In this document: piece after piece, positions 1-11,346 of the stretch
Numbering within the stretch: position 1 is the first letter of the stretch
Layout of the letters: each line of letters starts with the position of its first letter
Assembly: GCF_026914185.1 (NCBI RefSeq)
Contig: NC_070565.1
Span: forward strand, 5,394,001-5,458,000
Reading direction: 5' to 3'
DNA from: Puccinia triticina
Taxonomy: Eukaryota > Basidiomycota > Pucciniomycetes > Pucciniales > Pucciniaceae
DNA length: 64,000 nt
Program-made: the position numbers and the translations under genes
The notes under the pieces: generated by a model
Seen by the model: the letters and a program-made list of their open reading frames with translations, nothing else
Database searches by the model: none
What the model was told of the DNA's origin: nothing

Positions 1-2
1 CT

Positions 3-773
3 TCGGAATTTTTTCAAGAATTAACAATACCGCGACTGTATTGTGATCACCCAGGTTTGATTGATGGATGCAAAATATATGACCTACCAAAGAAGGAAAC
101 AGCTTGGCGTGATAGTCCAAAAATCGTACATTTGATGACAGATTTGAAGGGACACTTGTACTTGGAGCAAGGTGGCAAAGTTCCAAAGGCGGCCATTTTC
201 TCTCAGTGGACATCTTTCCTGGAGATGTGAGTGGTTCAATTGGTGTGAAATTTTTACGTGAAATATATAAACAAGTTGCTGAAGATTGTTTCCAGTGTGA
301 GTGTCGCACTGGTTGCAGAAGGGATTGCCTTTGAACAACTAGATGGCAGCCGCTCATTACAGCAGAGGGAACATAGCTTAGCCACAATTAGGCATGATCC
401 TAATGTTTGAGTCCTTCTGGCAACGATTGGGGCAGGTGGGGTGGGGATTGACCTGACATGTACACAGAAAGTCTACTTGATGGTGAGTACAGTGAGTGTG
501 AATGCAGGGCATTTGGGCACTTATAAAGACGCACTCCAGGACCCATGTTGGAATCCGAGCCTAGAAAGTCAGGCAACGGATTGTGCCTATTGGCTAGGCC
601 AAACCTGCACTACTCAGATAGTTTGTTACTTCATACAAGGGAGCATTGAAGTAAATATAATCAAGGTGCGCTATATACAGGACTCTTCCAAATTCAGGTC
701 TAAAATATATAAACTGATGAATATCTATGTGTCAAACTTCATACATAGATCCAAAAAAGGAAAAAGGAGCTAG
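3..773 (+). pseudogene. SNF2/Rad5-type helicase, C-terminal remnant
   Basis: Three exons read as the C-terminal helicase lobe of an SNF2/Rad5-like DNA-dependent ATPase. Exon 1 (3-226) ends in IFSQWTSFLE, and an intron at 227-295 (gtgagt..ttccag) joins it in phase to VAEGIAFEQLDGS. LLATIGAGGVGIDLT (motif V) follows. A second intron at 483-539 leads to DPCWNPSLESQATD (motif VI region). The copy is dead: an in-frame TGA lies at 408-410, between DPNV and VLLA, and the arginines expected in the DRIHRIGQ-like block are replaced (DCAYWLGQ). The N-terminal lobe would lie left of the window. The reading is by motif only. In a live protein this lobe couples ATP hydrolysis to translocation on duplex DNA. 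No partner gene is visible nearby. Confidence 0.8.
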
Positions 774-1286
774 CACAGTAAGAAATTTCAATGTACGTCC
801 AGGAAGATACCAAGCTGATTTGAGTGAATACACAGTTTAGTGTTAAATCAAAACAGTGACATCACAAAGCAGGTCGTAAAGATAATGATGGAATAAATTC
901 ATTGACAACGGTGTGGTGGTCAAACTGGTTCAGGGCCTCAAGACTGTCCAAATCAACAAGTCATGATCAAGATCATCAACTTCAAGGAACCACCCTCAAG
1001 ATCAAGACTCAAGCCTCAAGATCCTCAAGGCTCAAGATTCAAATCCCAAGATTCTCTCAGATCCTCCTTGGCCCTTTTCCCCCACTCTCCTCATTCTCAC
1101 TTCCCTTTCCCTCCCCTTTCCCACTTTTTCTCTTTCTTGGTCCTAACACAGAATGTACTGTGGGTTTATTTGTGAATTGTGTCTTTCTTTCCTCTGTATT
1201 TTTTTCCGTTTCTTTCTCCTATGGTTTCTTCTTCCTCATTTCTTAGATTTTATTGTCTCTTTGTTTCCTTGATTCCTCTTCTTGTT

Positions 1287-2168
1287 TTATTTTTTTGTTT
1301 CCTTTCTTTGTGTTGTTTCTTCTCCTATCTTTCTGTTGTCTGTGGTGGGTGCGCGAGGAGATGATGACATGTCTGTGACAGGCCTCCAGGAATCCAAGTT
1401 CCAGGCAAACTTGGAGGATAGGAGGCCATAGCATCCTGTTCTGATCCAAGTCAGGGGGTTATCAAATTTCAAGAATCTTTTTCCAAGTCCCAAGAGTCCA
1501 AATCCCAGAGTCCAATCACCCATCCAGAATCATTCCCCATCAAAACAAACCGCCGCCAACACTGGGTCGCTACGCTAACCATAGCGGTTAGCTTAGCGTA
1601 GCGCAGCGCAAATGCGCTATTTTTTAGCGTAGCGTTAGCGCAATTGCACGCATATGCGCTAACGCTACGCAGCTATTTTAGCTGATAGCGTAGCGTTAGC
1701 GTAGATGCGCGCAATTGCGCTAACGCTACACATGCAGGGCGCAAAAGAGCGCGCGCTACAGCGCCTTTAGTGGGAAAAAAGGGCTTTTTTCCGCTAAAAG
1801 CGCTGTAGCGCAGCGCAGCGTAGCGTAGAGACTGTAGCGGCGCGCTTACGCTAACAAAGAATTGGCGCGCTGTTAGCGCCGCTGAAAATTAGCACAGCGT
1901 AGCGGCGCTAACAGCGCGCTAACGCTATGCAAAATAGAGGGGCGCTTTTTGCCGCTACGCTAACGCGTAGCGCTGAAATAGCGTAGCGACCCAGTGTTGC
2001 CGCCGCCAAGGATCCAAACCCCGGCGAAACAAATCAAAACCACTTCCCCAAAACGCTATCAACTTGAATCCCTACGACTTCTTTCTGGACCATCCAAGAG
2101 GGCAGCCACCAGGCACTTTTTTCCCCTCCCAGCGCTGCCGCTGGCCTAGCACCGGAAAGAGCTCCATA
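1287..2168. repeat. Dispersed repeat, copy 1 (holds a MITE)
   Basis: Both flanks of the MITE at 1557-1999 match a second copy at 10887-11331 almost base for base, including GATGACATGTCTGTGACAGG and the block ending GGAGCTCCATA or its variant. Copy 2 lacks the MITE and shows the empty site. The nature of the repeat is unclear. It has no ORF and may be an LTR or LINE fragment. Nothing recognisable lies between 774 and 1286 apart from a CT-rich tract. Confidence 0.8.
1557..1999. mobile_element. MITE of the CAACA(C/G)TG family, copy A
   Basis: 443 bp element with inverted ends CAACACTGGGTCGC and GCGACCCAGTGTTG, flanked by a 7 bp target duplication CCGCCGC (1550-1556 and 2000-2006). The empty site is preserved in the repeat copy near 11165. 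The interior is built almost entirely from words such as GCGTAGCG, GCTAACGC and AGCGCGC in both orientations, so it can fold into nested hairpins. It has no ORF, so any transposase must come from elsewhere. Confidence 0.85.
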
Positions 2169-2690
2169 TTTGGTCCCCCAAGCCGGGATCAAACCAGCGA
2201 CCTCAAGATTTACAGTCTTGGCTGTGGTTTTGAGGCGTTTGGTGGTTGCAAATTTACTTTACTTTGTCTTCTGATTTCTATACGCTTGAATTCTGAGAAT
2301 CCTAGCTGAACCCGCTTTGATTTGATTCCAAATCAATTCTTGAGCATTCGCGACACAAGGCGCGGAGTCCTTTGAGGCGCCAACGGTGCCTCAGAGCACA
2401 TCCCATCCATTCATCGCCGTTGATCTCGTTTCAGGATTTGGTCCCGTCCCCGTTTGAGGATCAAGACGTTTCCGGTCCTCAATCCTCCTTCCTTCTTTTT
2501 TAGAGTGTTCAGCAGCGGGGCATAGGAGAGCTACAAGTAAGTCCCCTCCATAGTGCACCTCCAGGGTTCTCTACACACGTTTTCAAAGCATCACTTTAGC
2601 CACTCTTGTGAGCCCCTCGGATCCGCGGTCTCCTCTTTAGGTCCTGTTTGGTCGAGTTTGGTCAAGGCGGACCATATCTTTCCAGCTCAG

Positions 2691-3860
2691 ATGGTTGAAA
2701 TCATACCTCAAGATCAAGATCTCGCGTTTGACGGTACCAATGTCGAGGAATTTCTCAAATCTTATCAGATGGCGGCCCGAGCCAATGGAGCCTTGGAATA
2801 TGATATGGCTCAGCAGATTTGTTTCTTCCTTCGCACAAAAGAGTTGATGGATGTGGTTGCGACCCTGGATGGCTTCAAGGATCATGATTGGAGAAAGCTC
2901 AAGGCATCTATGCTCTCCTACTGGGGACTGGTTGAGACAGCTCAGTTCACCCTTCAGCATTTGGAAGACTTGATGCAGTACTGGTCGGTGAAGGAAGGGA
3001 TCTCTCCCGCCAAAGATTATCCTTACTTTTGCCTATCTTTTGGACCAATCTGCTGTTATCTACTTTGGGATGAAGATATTGATGAAGAAGAAATTCAACA
3101 ACTCCAATATCAAGCTTTTTGTTTGGCTTATTGGCTCTCTTTGCTCCACTCATCTAGTTCATCGGAGGTGATCGATCGACCGGCAATAACAAATCGGACT
3201 ACTCATTTGGAGCCACCTTCAACCCGGTTTGTGGACAGCTTGCCCAAGACATCTCTGGAACTCGATACAGGAGATTGGGACACAGAGTCGGATTCTTCTG
3301 ATGAGTCAACTGAAGAGCCAAGTCGCGCCTTTTCCCAGCCCCCACAACCGTCAAGTGCGAGTTGCAGAAGCCGCCAACTATTTGATCCTCCCGCCGTTGT
3401 TGCATCCAAGCCTCTTGCTAGAGCTGAACCAGAAGAGAGATGTACGGGTGTTGAGTTGGAGCCTTTTGATCCATTGAATGAAGGGCTGTGTTACGCTGAT
3501 CCTGCCAGAGAATTTCCTGAAGATTCTGAGACCTTTGAATCTCTTCCGGGTCCGCGTGTTGTTGAAGATTTTACGCCGACAGCCTGCTACAAGTTTTCCG
3601 ATCTTCTTTATACGTCCGCCAATCCCGAGCCTTTCGAGCGATCAACTGAAGAGTTAAGTCATCCTGAAGCCACACTCAGTCGGAATCGATATCCTCAACG
3701 GAGCCTTCAGATCGATCACCTGTCAAGCCAAGCTTCCCTGAGGCCTCTCTACGGAATCCAATCTTGTCGCCTGCGAACTTGGAAGGCAGACTGCAAATCC
3801 TCTCTGATCCACAAGTTGTTGTTAGTTTTCACAGAACTAAGAGATTTAATTTCATTGTGA
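2691..3860 (+). CDS. Gag-like protein of a rust LTR retroelement
   Basis: Open frame of 389 codons from the ATG at 2691. The frame is open 46 codons further upstream, but the family start MVEIIPQDQD is recognisable here. FDGTNVEEFLKSYQMAAR and the following 150 residues match the N-terminal capsid-type region of gag proteins that are very abundant in Puccinia genomes. The second half is acidic and serine/proline rich with no zinc knuckle, and the frame ends in unrelated-looking sequence, so the copy is probably degenerate. No protease or polymerase follows within the next kilobase and no LTRs were found around it. It may be a stranded gag fragment or a gag-only unit. Family assignment is from memory of motif patterns. 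Confidence 0.65.
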   Translation: MVEIIPQDQDLAFDGTNVEEFLKSYQMAARANGALEYDMAQQICFFLRTKELMDVVATLDGFKDHDWRKLKASMLSYWGLVETAQFTLQHLEDLMQYWSVKEGISPAKDYPYFCLSFGPICCYLLWDEDIDEEEIQQLQYQAFCLAYWLSLLHSSSSSEVIDRPAITNRTTHLEPPSTRFVDSLPKTSLELDTGDWDTESDSSDESTEEPSRAFSQPPQPSSASCRSRQLFDPPAVVASKPLARAEPEERCTGVELEPFDPLNEGLCYADPAREFPEDSETFESLPGPRVVEDFTPTACYKFSDLLYTSANPEPFERSTEELSHPEATLSRNRYPQRSLQIDHLSSQASLRPLYGIQSCRLRTWKADCKSSLIHKLLLVFTELRDLISL

Positions 3861-4995
3861 GAAAGAGGTCTATCTGTCAGGCACAGAGACTTAGAGAAGA
3901 AAAGGAAACAACTATTACCTAAGAGCGGATTGGAGGCCGACTCTGGTAATGAGATTTGAGGAAAGTTGAATTGAAAAGGGCTGCAAAGCAGCTTGGACCA
4001 CGCGTAGGCGGCTGAAGACAGATGTGTTTGTAGGGTGGATCGGTCACTGCGAGAGTCGTCAGTGACTGGGCTTCCTGAGAGTAAGCTTAGGAGATTTTTC
4101 TCTTACAGGGACTCGGTAGGCGTTGCGCTCAACACTAGCCAATCCAAGCTGTGAGATTGCAGGAGCTGCCGATTTCTATGTCCAAGTGACGGCGGTCAGC
4201 TTCTGTCAATCCTGACTTGGCACTGCAGCGCAGGACTTACCTCCTCTTGAGGGGCTGGTGATCCTGTCGCTGAGGCTTGAACCGGAACGGTCCGGGTTGG
4301 CGTCAGAAGCTGGCGTGCTGTATCATAGAGAGGACTCTCGTCAGCATTGCTGTCCTAGCTTTGACGATCCCAGCTTACCTACTCACCTTGAGAAGGTTTG
4401 GGTTTGCTTGGGTCGCTTGGGCGCTTCGTCTGTTGCTGACGTGGCTACAGGGGAGCAGAGGATTTAGCGTTAGCTTGATCCTACTGCCTGAGAGGAGCGT
4501 CATGCATATGCATGCGCCTGAGGGTCCGAGCTTAACTAAGCCTCTCGATCGGAGGGTCGGGGGGGCCCGACCCCGCGTCCCGAAGGGACGCTCTCCGAAG
4601 GAGAGGCTTACTTGTAAAGTCAGACCCGCGGCCTGAGGACAGCCAAATTTTGGCAGGGAAATGATAAAAAATAAACTCAAGACAGAATTCCAACTAAACC
4701 ACAAATCCTTTTTAAACGCCTCTTGGCATGGTTATAGCTTCCCATCTTGGGAATCTGCTGGCTTTTATTTGGTAAAATTTGGCCATAAATAGCCTGCTCA
4801 GCAGACTTTTTTGCAAGGGCATTCGCAGGTTTGGTGAATTAAAGTTTGTTGACCCTCCGGATTATAATTTCTTCGGATCAGACAAAGTCTCACGGTTTTT
4901 TTCAAGTATCAACTTACAAACATACAGTTATACAATTTTGATGGAAATTTTAAATTGGGTCCACAATGTACCTTTACAGTTGAACTCTGCCAACG
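3861..4995. other. Non-coding stretch between gag-like ORF and RecQ-like gene
   Basis: No convincing coding region. Short ORFs here overlap on both strands and lack family features. The stretch contains the stem-loop cluster at 4537-4610. Presumed decayed retroelement and spacer DNA. Confidence 0.5.
4537..4610. repeat. Cluster of GC-rich stem-loops
   Basis: An outer inverted repeat TAAGCCTCTC (4537-4546) / GAGAGGCTTA (4601-4610) encloses GGTCGGG/CCCGACC (4555-4561 and 4566-4572), GCGTCCC-GAA-GGGACGC (4575-4591) and CTCTCC-GAA-GGAGAG (4591-4605). The last hairpin competes with the outer stem. The cloverleaf outline is not a tRNA, since there is no T-arm sequence or anticodon arm. Function unknown. 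Confidence 0.7.
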
Positions 4996-7300
4996 ATGAC
5001 TAGAAAATCGAAACGCATCCCGACGGCAAATCGCCATCTAAGCACTCCATCCGTAAAGGCGAAGCAAAGTAAACCGGCACAAAAGACGAGTCCACAATCA
5101 ACTGGAAGTACTCCAAAGAAACTCAATACCGGCGTGACCATCCTCAAGAAGCTTCTTCAAAGCAACGACTCGGATTTAAAGGCGGCAATTGCATCCCAAG
5201 CGAAGAGGTTCTACGGCGGCGAAGAAGCCAAACCCCTTCAAATCGATGCGGTTGCAAATCTTGCGCGGGGTCGGAACACGTTTCTGTTGGCTGGGACTGG
5301 ATTCGGAAAGTCGAGAATATCCGAAATCTACTTTAAGCTCTTGCCTCAAAACGCAAAGCCTGTTGTTCTTGTTCTGAACCCCCTGGATGCCTTGGGGGAC
5401 AATCAAGTGGCCGAGAAAAAAGGCAAATTCACTGCCATCAATTTAACAAAGCTTACTTTCAACAAAAACGTAGCGGAGGAAATCAAGTAGGGCGATTATA
5501 ATTTTGTGTATCTCAGCCCGGAGATATTTTTGAACAACAAGCTTTGGGATTCGGTATACTTCAGCACAGAATTCCAGCAACGACTTGCCTTGGTAGTGGT
5601 AGACGAGGCTCACATGGTGTACCTTTGGGGACTAGTGGAGAGTAATGGAAGGAGAGTGAATGCGGTCTTTATTCGACTGGAAGACATCAGAATCTTTCGA
5701 CCGTCTTACGGTAAAATTGCGGTGCACTTACAATTTCAAAACAGCGCACCTATACTGCTTCTTTCAGCGACTTGCCGACCAGTTGCGATGGATGCCATCT
5801 TGAAAAGCTTGAAATTGACGCAGGATCTAGTTGACATCATGCGAGGTGAATTGACTCGGACGGAAATTCGTATCATCCGCATCAAAATGAATTCTTCGCT
5901 GCAATCAAACTTGGACCTACTAAATGTTTTCCCTTTGAAAGAGAAGAATTCGAATGAAGATCTTGTACCCACTTTGATCTACAGCGGAACTCGTGCTCGA
6001 ACGCTTACAGTTTTGAAAGTGCTTGACATGGCCCGGGGGACCCCTCAAAATTGTTTGGATCCAAATAATACTTTGGCAAGGCGATTTCATGCTTGTACCG
6101 GCGATAAAGATAAAGATTTGGTCGTTGAAGGGTTTTCGAACGGGAAATTTCCCATAATATCCTCGACAATGGCCCTTGGCCTCGGGCAAAATTGGAAGCG
6201 CGTTAGGTGTGTCATCCACATGGGCAGGGCCGATCCTGCAAATATACTTCAAATGATTGGAAGGTACAGCTGAATACACTCTTATCTGTCGAAATAATGA
6301 TTTTTGGTTACTTACATGAGTTATTTCCTGCTCCAGGTGTGGGAGAGATGGGAAGAATGGTCTTGCAATCCTCTTCGTCGAAGGAAATCGGAAGGGGGGA
6401 AAAAATACAATGAATGATTTTACGAATATTCATCAACAGTCGGATGATGATCGTATGGACGCACTTGCTATTACCCCTCTATGCCTTCGAGTGGTATTCG
6501 CGATAGACAACAAACACGGCTATATCCCTCTTTCCAAGGATGATCCGCACTACATCGCCGAGATTGAACGCGAGAAAGCTCTGAAGTTTCTACCATGCAG
6601 TTGCAGCAATTGCAACTTTGAATCCGGAGACAAACTTGTCCGAAACCTCAAGGAATTAACCCAAGACAACTTTGACGACGCGATGATCGATCAGCTAGAA
6701 TTCTCAGATTCGACTAACATCAATCCTAACAAGAGAAAGCACACTCGTCATGCTGGAAAAACCTCGCTGGGTTGTGAGGAAGATCAGGCCATTGTCCACA
6801 AATTCAAAGATCTCTTGCTCTCGTCTTTCCACGAGTATTATGACACTCGGATGGGCAGATCATCTCGGTTTGCTGGCCGTGATGTATTCCGCGAAGAGCA
6901 CGCCAACGCAATCATTTCTAATCTCGATGAATTACAAGATATGTCCAATCTAAAAAAACTGATCGGTGGCGAGGCCATAGATGGACAACTCCAGTTTTTG
7001 ATGGATTTAATTACTAGATTCAAAGGCGATGTGAGCTATCAACAACATATCATGAATCAAGAGCGACTGAAGGAGGAAGCGGAGGAGGCCAAGAAGGCAA
7101 AGAGAAGGGAATCGGCTGCTCGCTACCGAGCAAACAAGCGAATGAAGGCACTTGCAGCCTCTCAAAGCAACTCGACCGAGAGGTCGATAATGTGCGGGTT
7201 ACATTTCAAAACAAGTCTCGGGGGTGACTGTTTGTTCATTTTCTTCGTGATCTTCTTCTTCAAGATCAGTTGGATCTTCTTGGACAATACTTTGGTTTAG
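4996..7300 (+). pseudogene. Rust-type RecQ-like DEAH helicase, one premature stop
   Basis: Two exons (4996-6263 and 6337-7300) with a 73 bp intron that splits motif VI, giving QMIGR|CGRDGKNGLA. Superfamily 2 motifs appear in order: Walker A as GTGFGKSR, DEAH as VVVDEAHM, motif III as LLLSATCRP, motif V as ISSTMALGLGQNWKRV, then IHMGRADP. A cysteine-containing block CSCSNCNF and a basic tail KKAKRRESAARYRANKRM follow. The single defect I see is an in-frame TAG at 5488-5490, after NVAEEIK and before GDYNFVYLSPE; both sides keep the same frame. The last 30 residues are hydrophobic readthrough of the antisense neighbour, so the true end may lie earlier. The gene is convergent with, and overlaps by 102 bp, the DUF6589 gene. 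Proteins of this type are high copy in rusts and are probably element-borne rather than the cellular RecQ. Confidence 0.8.
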
Positions 7301-9273
7301 TTCTCCGGCAGGAGCATCCCAGAAGAAATGCAATTTTAGTCGAGATATTTTTCCCGAAGTTATATCATTCTGAAGAACTTTAAGTCCTTCTAACAAGAGG
7401 TCTTTGCAGTCTGGAACAGATTGCTTCGTGTCTTTGTGGTCTTTATCCGTGATGTCTTCATTACGAGCCATGCGAACAAACATTTCAAGTGATTGAGTGG
7501 TGATATCGTTCTTGTGAGATTGATAGACCAATCGCCCACCCCTTTCCATCCTAAGGCTGAGGAACATTGAACGGAGCTGGATAGAGAGTCAGATGTGAAA
7601 TCTTGTCTTTTTAAATGCGGTCATGGCTCACCAAGTTCATGTTTAACGAAAAAATCTCCTGCAACCTTTCGACCCGGGTGCCAAAGCCAGTTTGATTATA
7701 AAGGAATTTCAGCGAGTAATTCTGCAGCTCCAGATAGTAATCCTTGGCAACAAAATGGTTTTGCCGGCCACTTGGTGACATGAGAAGAGTGTGGAGAATA
7801 TACTTGCTAACGTCGGGGGGAAGTATATTCTGGAGGAGAAGGACCATGCGAGGTAGGTAAGATCGATAGTTCACGAGTCCCGGTAGCGCCTGAGTCATGA
7901 TTGACCAGATTTTCCACATTTTCATGACTCGACCAATATCTCCTGCCTTCATGGCACGATTAGCCTCCACAACGGTGGAAAAGTCATGCAAACGGAGGAG
8001 AAGTGCATGTAACTTTGGTGAGCTGTCTCTAGAGGTGGCTCGGCGAGCCTCGGGTGAAAAGAATTTGGTATAGCACGCTTCTATGGTTTCGTTCCATTGA
8101 GTGGTAGCAATCTTTGGTTGCACATTGGGAATAGGTTCATTTTCGGTGCCCATCATTAAACTAAAACATACAAAAATTAGCACGAGAGTAGAGTATTCAT
8201 TCAGAGTGAAAAACACAACAGCCGTACCGAAGACAATAAAAAATGGTTGCCTCATGGACTTTTTCGATATTGTTAATCATAGACGTGAAGTCCTTTTTAG
8301 GGATAGCCTTCTCCGGAGGGATTCCCAGTGCATGCAAGTACTGCCAGGCGCCAAGATCATTTGATCGCTCTTGGTCTCCGAAGTGTGCTGTCAAGATACT
8401 CTGTGCAATGTTCCACAGGGTGTGTGAAGCCCCCAGCTGAAAAGAGATATTGTGAAGTCGGTGATCAGGAAAATTGCTTGGGGTGCGCAGCGTCCGAAGT
8501 GAGTTGAAGTTCTGAGATGTCCCGAGGTCTCCATCAATGAGCTGAACTCGCGAGCAAAACTCCTCTGGCTTTAGGCCGATTTGATTGATGATCATTTCGA
8601 TAACTTGTCCAAAGCCTTCCGCGGAATTATCAGAAGCTTTCATGAGCTTCAGCATCTGAATTTTTGGTGGCGAGCAGTCTATCGGATCAATCGGAGGAGG
8701 CTTCCTTGAGATTGCCAATTTTGGATCTAATGGTTGTGCTATGTAATGATACATGACTTGTGCAATTTGGCTTTTAAGAACTTCCTCAAAATGTATGTTC
8801 TCTTCATACGTTGGCAGGAACAGAGATGGTTGAATTTCGAAATCAGGAAGATGGCTGAGGGCTGTGTAATACGAGTCTAATGTAAATTTGGTGTGATCGA
8901 CAGAGGCTAAAAGGGATGGCGGTGGATGATGGATATAGCCCCAGGTGCCATGAAACATCATTGATCGATGGCCAATTGAATGTGTATGCACACGTTGCTC
9001 CATGTTGACATTATCGATGCACAAACTTGGGCCCAATGGAAAGCTTTCATTGAGCTTCATTGCCGTCTTCAGTTCAGATGCCGCACAAGAAGATAAAACC
9101 GTGAGAGCACTGATTGCGGTTTGTCGACAGGATGTAAGACCAATTAGGTGGAGATATTCATTCATCCGCTCAGTCAAGCCAGCTGAAACAAATCGTATGC
9201 TATTAAAAAGCTGAAGTCCATTGTGTCGGCGGTTCCTAGCAGACGAAACCATGGAACAAATGGTTGCAGCAAT
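7199..9273 (-). CDS. DUF6589-family protein, 5' truncated
   Basis: Three exons on the minus strand: 9273-8228, 8160-7632 and 7576-7199, with introns of 67 and 55 bp that keep phase. They give 650 residues plus stop. Recognisable blocks are SSARNRRHNGLQLFNSIRF, CIDNVNMEQRVH, FHGTWGYIHHP, IQMLKLMKASDNSAEG, LIDGDLGTSQNFNSLR, QLGASHTLWNIAQ and EKVHEATIFYCLR, followed by an acidic tail. These match DUF6589, a high-copy family in basidiomycetes with no proven function that I know of. Conserved aspartates in CIDN and DGDLG suggest a possible RNase H-fold transposase, but this is inference. The first visible exon starts after an acceptor (attcag at 9279-9274). The exons upstream are missing because an LTR fragment (9296-9983) interrupts the intron. 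No stop codon breaks the visible part. Confidence 0.75.
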
Positions 9274-9295
9274 CTGAATTATTGGCCAGTCAGTT

Positions 9296-9983
9296 TAGGA
9301 TTTGAGTGTGGATGAGTGTTGGGTGACTTGTGAGTTCTGGGTGAGGAACTGGGGAGCAGGCCACTGGGGGTGGAGAGAGCTCCTTTTATAGACAAAAGTG
9401 GAGCCCCAAAGGGGCTTGTGGGTTAGGGTTTCAGCTAATCTAGACAACAGGGTGAGGGATTTTAGCTGGTGGGAGTAGATACAAATGATGTCATAACCCC
9501 TCAGGGGCGCATGAATGGTGTCAGAATATACAACAGAACATTCTAACGCATGCATGAGGTGACAGTAGACTGCATGAGCTGTCATACAGGGGGAATTAGT
9601 GTATACACAACTCTGAGGCTGCAGAAACAGTGTAAATGATGTCATCCTATGTATATAAAGGAGTGTATGTAGTTAATATGTAATGAGTGTAGCCTGACAG
9701 GGAGATGTTTGTTTGTATCCTGTGATATGTATAAGTGTACTACTGTGAAACTTGGGTTGAGGCAGGTGACAGCTGGGTTACTGGGGCTGGCCATGTGATA
9801 TGTGTCCATGAGGTGTAACTTTCACGCTAGAGGGGGTCCAGGGGTGCTTCCAGTGGTGACTAGGGGTGAAATTGGCCGTAGAATCCATTTCTGAGGTCCA
9901 TTTGATGGTATCTTGAAGCCTAGTATGAGTAATTATGTGGCATAGAAAAAACTTTTTATTTTTCCACTTTTCCATCTACCACA
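9296..9983 (-). mobile_element. LTR fragment, same family as the solo LTR at 14582
   Basis: Read on the minus strand it starts TGTGGTAGATGGAAAAGTGG at 9983, as does the complete solo LTR at 14582-15766. The match continues through ATGGATTCTACGG, CCCCTAGTCACCACTGGAAG, AGCTAAAATCCCTCA and a TATA box (TATAAAAGGAGCTC). Similarity is lost beyond this, so the 3' part is truncated or diverged. It cuts off the 5' exons of the DUF6589 gene. Confidence 0.75.
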
Positions 9984-10500
9984 CCGGTCATTGAGGGGAA
10001 TGTTCACTCCTCTCAACGACCGGAGCGGACCCAGTCATCGAGGGAAGTGTGTACTCCTCTCAATAACCGGAACGTCCCAGGCATTCTTGGAGGAGTACAT
10101 ACTCCTCTTGGTGACCTGGTTGCTCCGGTTGTCGAGAGGAGTGAACACTCCCCTCAATGACCGGAACGGGCCCGGTCATTGAGGGGGTGTTCACTCCTCT
10201 CGATTGAGGTGAACCGGAACGGACCCGGTAATCGAGGTGAACCGGAACGGACCCGGTCACCAAGGGAAGTATGTACTCCTCTTGATGACCGGGTCCGTTC
10301 TAGTGGTCATCGAGGGGGTGTTCACTCCTGTCGATGACCGGGTCCGTGCCGGTCATCGAGAGGAGTACATACTTCCCTCAAAGACCGGGTCCGAGTGAAC
10401 ACCCCCTCAATGACCGACAATTTGTGCCACATGCACACAGGTGCTGGCCGGTCATTGGGGGAGTGTGTAACTTCGCTTGATGGCCTGTGCCGGCCATCGG
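9984..10500. repeat. Tract of clustered short palindromes
   Basis: About a dozen variants of CCGGTCATCGAGAGGAGT and its complement alternate in both orientations with short spacers such as gaac or acat. Each neighbouring pair can form a hairpin with a 15-20 bp stem. There is no ORF and no fixed spacer length. Diverged unit copies suggest repeated inversion-duplication. 10500-10886 has no gene and ends in gcgcgaagtaggtccg, resembling the tip of the foldback at 28185-28929. Confidence 0.75.
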
Positions 10501-10886
10501 CACGGCGGCTGGGCAATAGCCGGGCCCGGAGCTGCTGCCCCTCGAACTTTCTTTTCGAGGGGCTGGGTACCCGACCGCTGAAGTCTTAGCGGTGAAAAGT
10601 CCCCGGGGTGGGCTATTGGGGTAGCGGGTTCCTTTTTTTGGATTAATATTATGATTTTTTTTACATGACAAGGACGCCTCCAAAAAATCCAATATTTTTT
10701 GGAGAGGGCAGTTAAGACCCCCTCTTTTGATCCATCAAAAAGAATTTGGGAAAAATCCCCTCCTTCTTTTGGGGGAAGTCGCTGTGGGCGAAGTATTTCT
10801 CCGCTTGCGCGCACAGCGGGATCAACGTCGGGGGACGGTCAATTCTGTGCGCGAAGAGGTTTTTGCTGCTGCGCGAAGTAGGTCCG

Positions 10887-11331
10887 TTATTTTTTTGTTT
10901 CCTTTCTTTGTGTTGTTTCTTCTCCTATCTTTCTGTTGTCTGTGGTGGGTGCGCGCGCAGGGCGCGCAAGGAGATGATGACATGTCTGTGACAGGCCTCC
11001 AGGAATCCAAGTTCCAGGCAAACTTGGAGGATAGGAGGCCATAGCATCCTGTTCTGATCCAAGTCAGGGGGTTATCAAATTTCAAGAATCTTTTTCCAAG
11101 TCCCAAGAGTCCAAATCCCAGAGTCCAATCACCCATCCAGAATCATCTCCCATCAAAACAAACCGCCGCCAAGGATCCAAACCCCGGCGAAACAAATCAA
11201 AACCACTTCCCCAAAACGCTATGAACTCAAATCCCTACGGCTTCTTTCTGGACCATCCGAGAGGGCAGCCACCAGGCACTTTTTTCCCCTCCCAGCGCTG
11301 CCGCCGGCCTAGCACCGGACGGAGCTCCATA
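10887..11331. repeat. Dispersed repeat, copy 2 (empty site)
   Basis: Second copy of the repeat at 1287-2168, without the 443 bp MITE and with one copy of CCGCCGC. It carries a few substitutions and a small GC-rich insertion near 10953. It abuts the 3' end of the unnamed gene at 11347. Confidence 0.8.
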
Positions 11332-11346
11332 ACGGCAGGAAGAAGA

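Noticed and set aside
902..1364. Overlapping ORFs with LPLFPSPF- and FFCFLSLCCFFS-like strings
   Set aside because: They come from a CT-rich tract read in several frames; not coding.
4537..4610. tRNA gene
   Set aside because: Stem layout resembles a cloverleaf, but there is no A/B box, T-loop sequence or anticodon arm.
9984..10500. CRISPR-like array
   Set aside because: Units are inverted, spacers are only a few bases and vary, and the context is eukaryotic.
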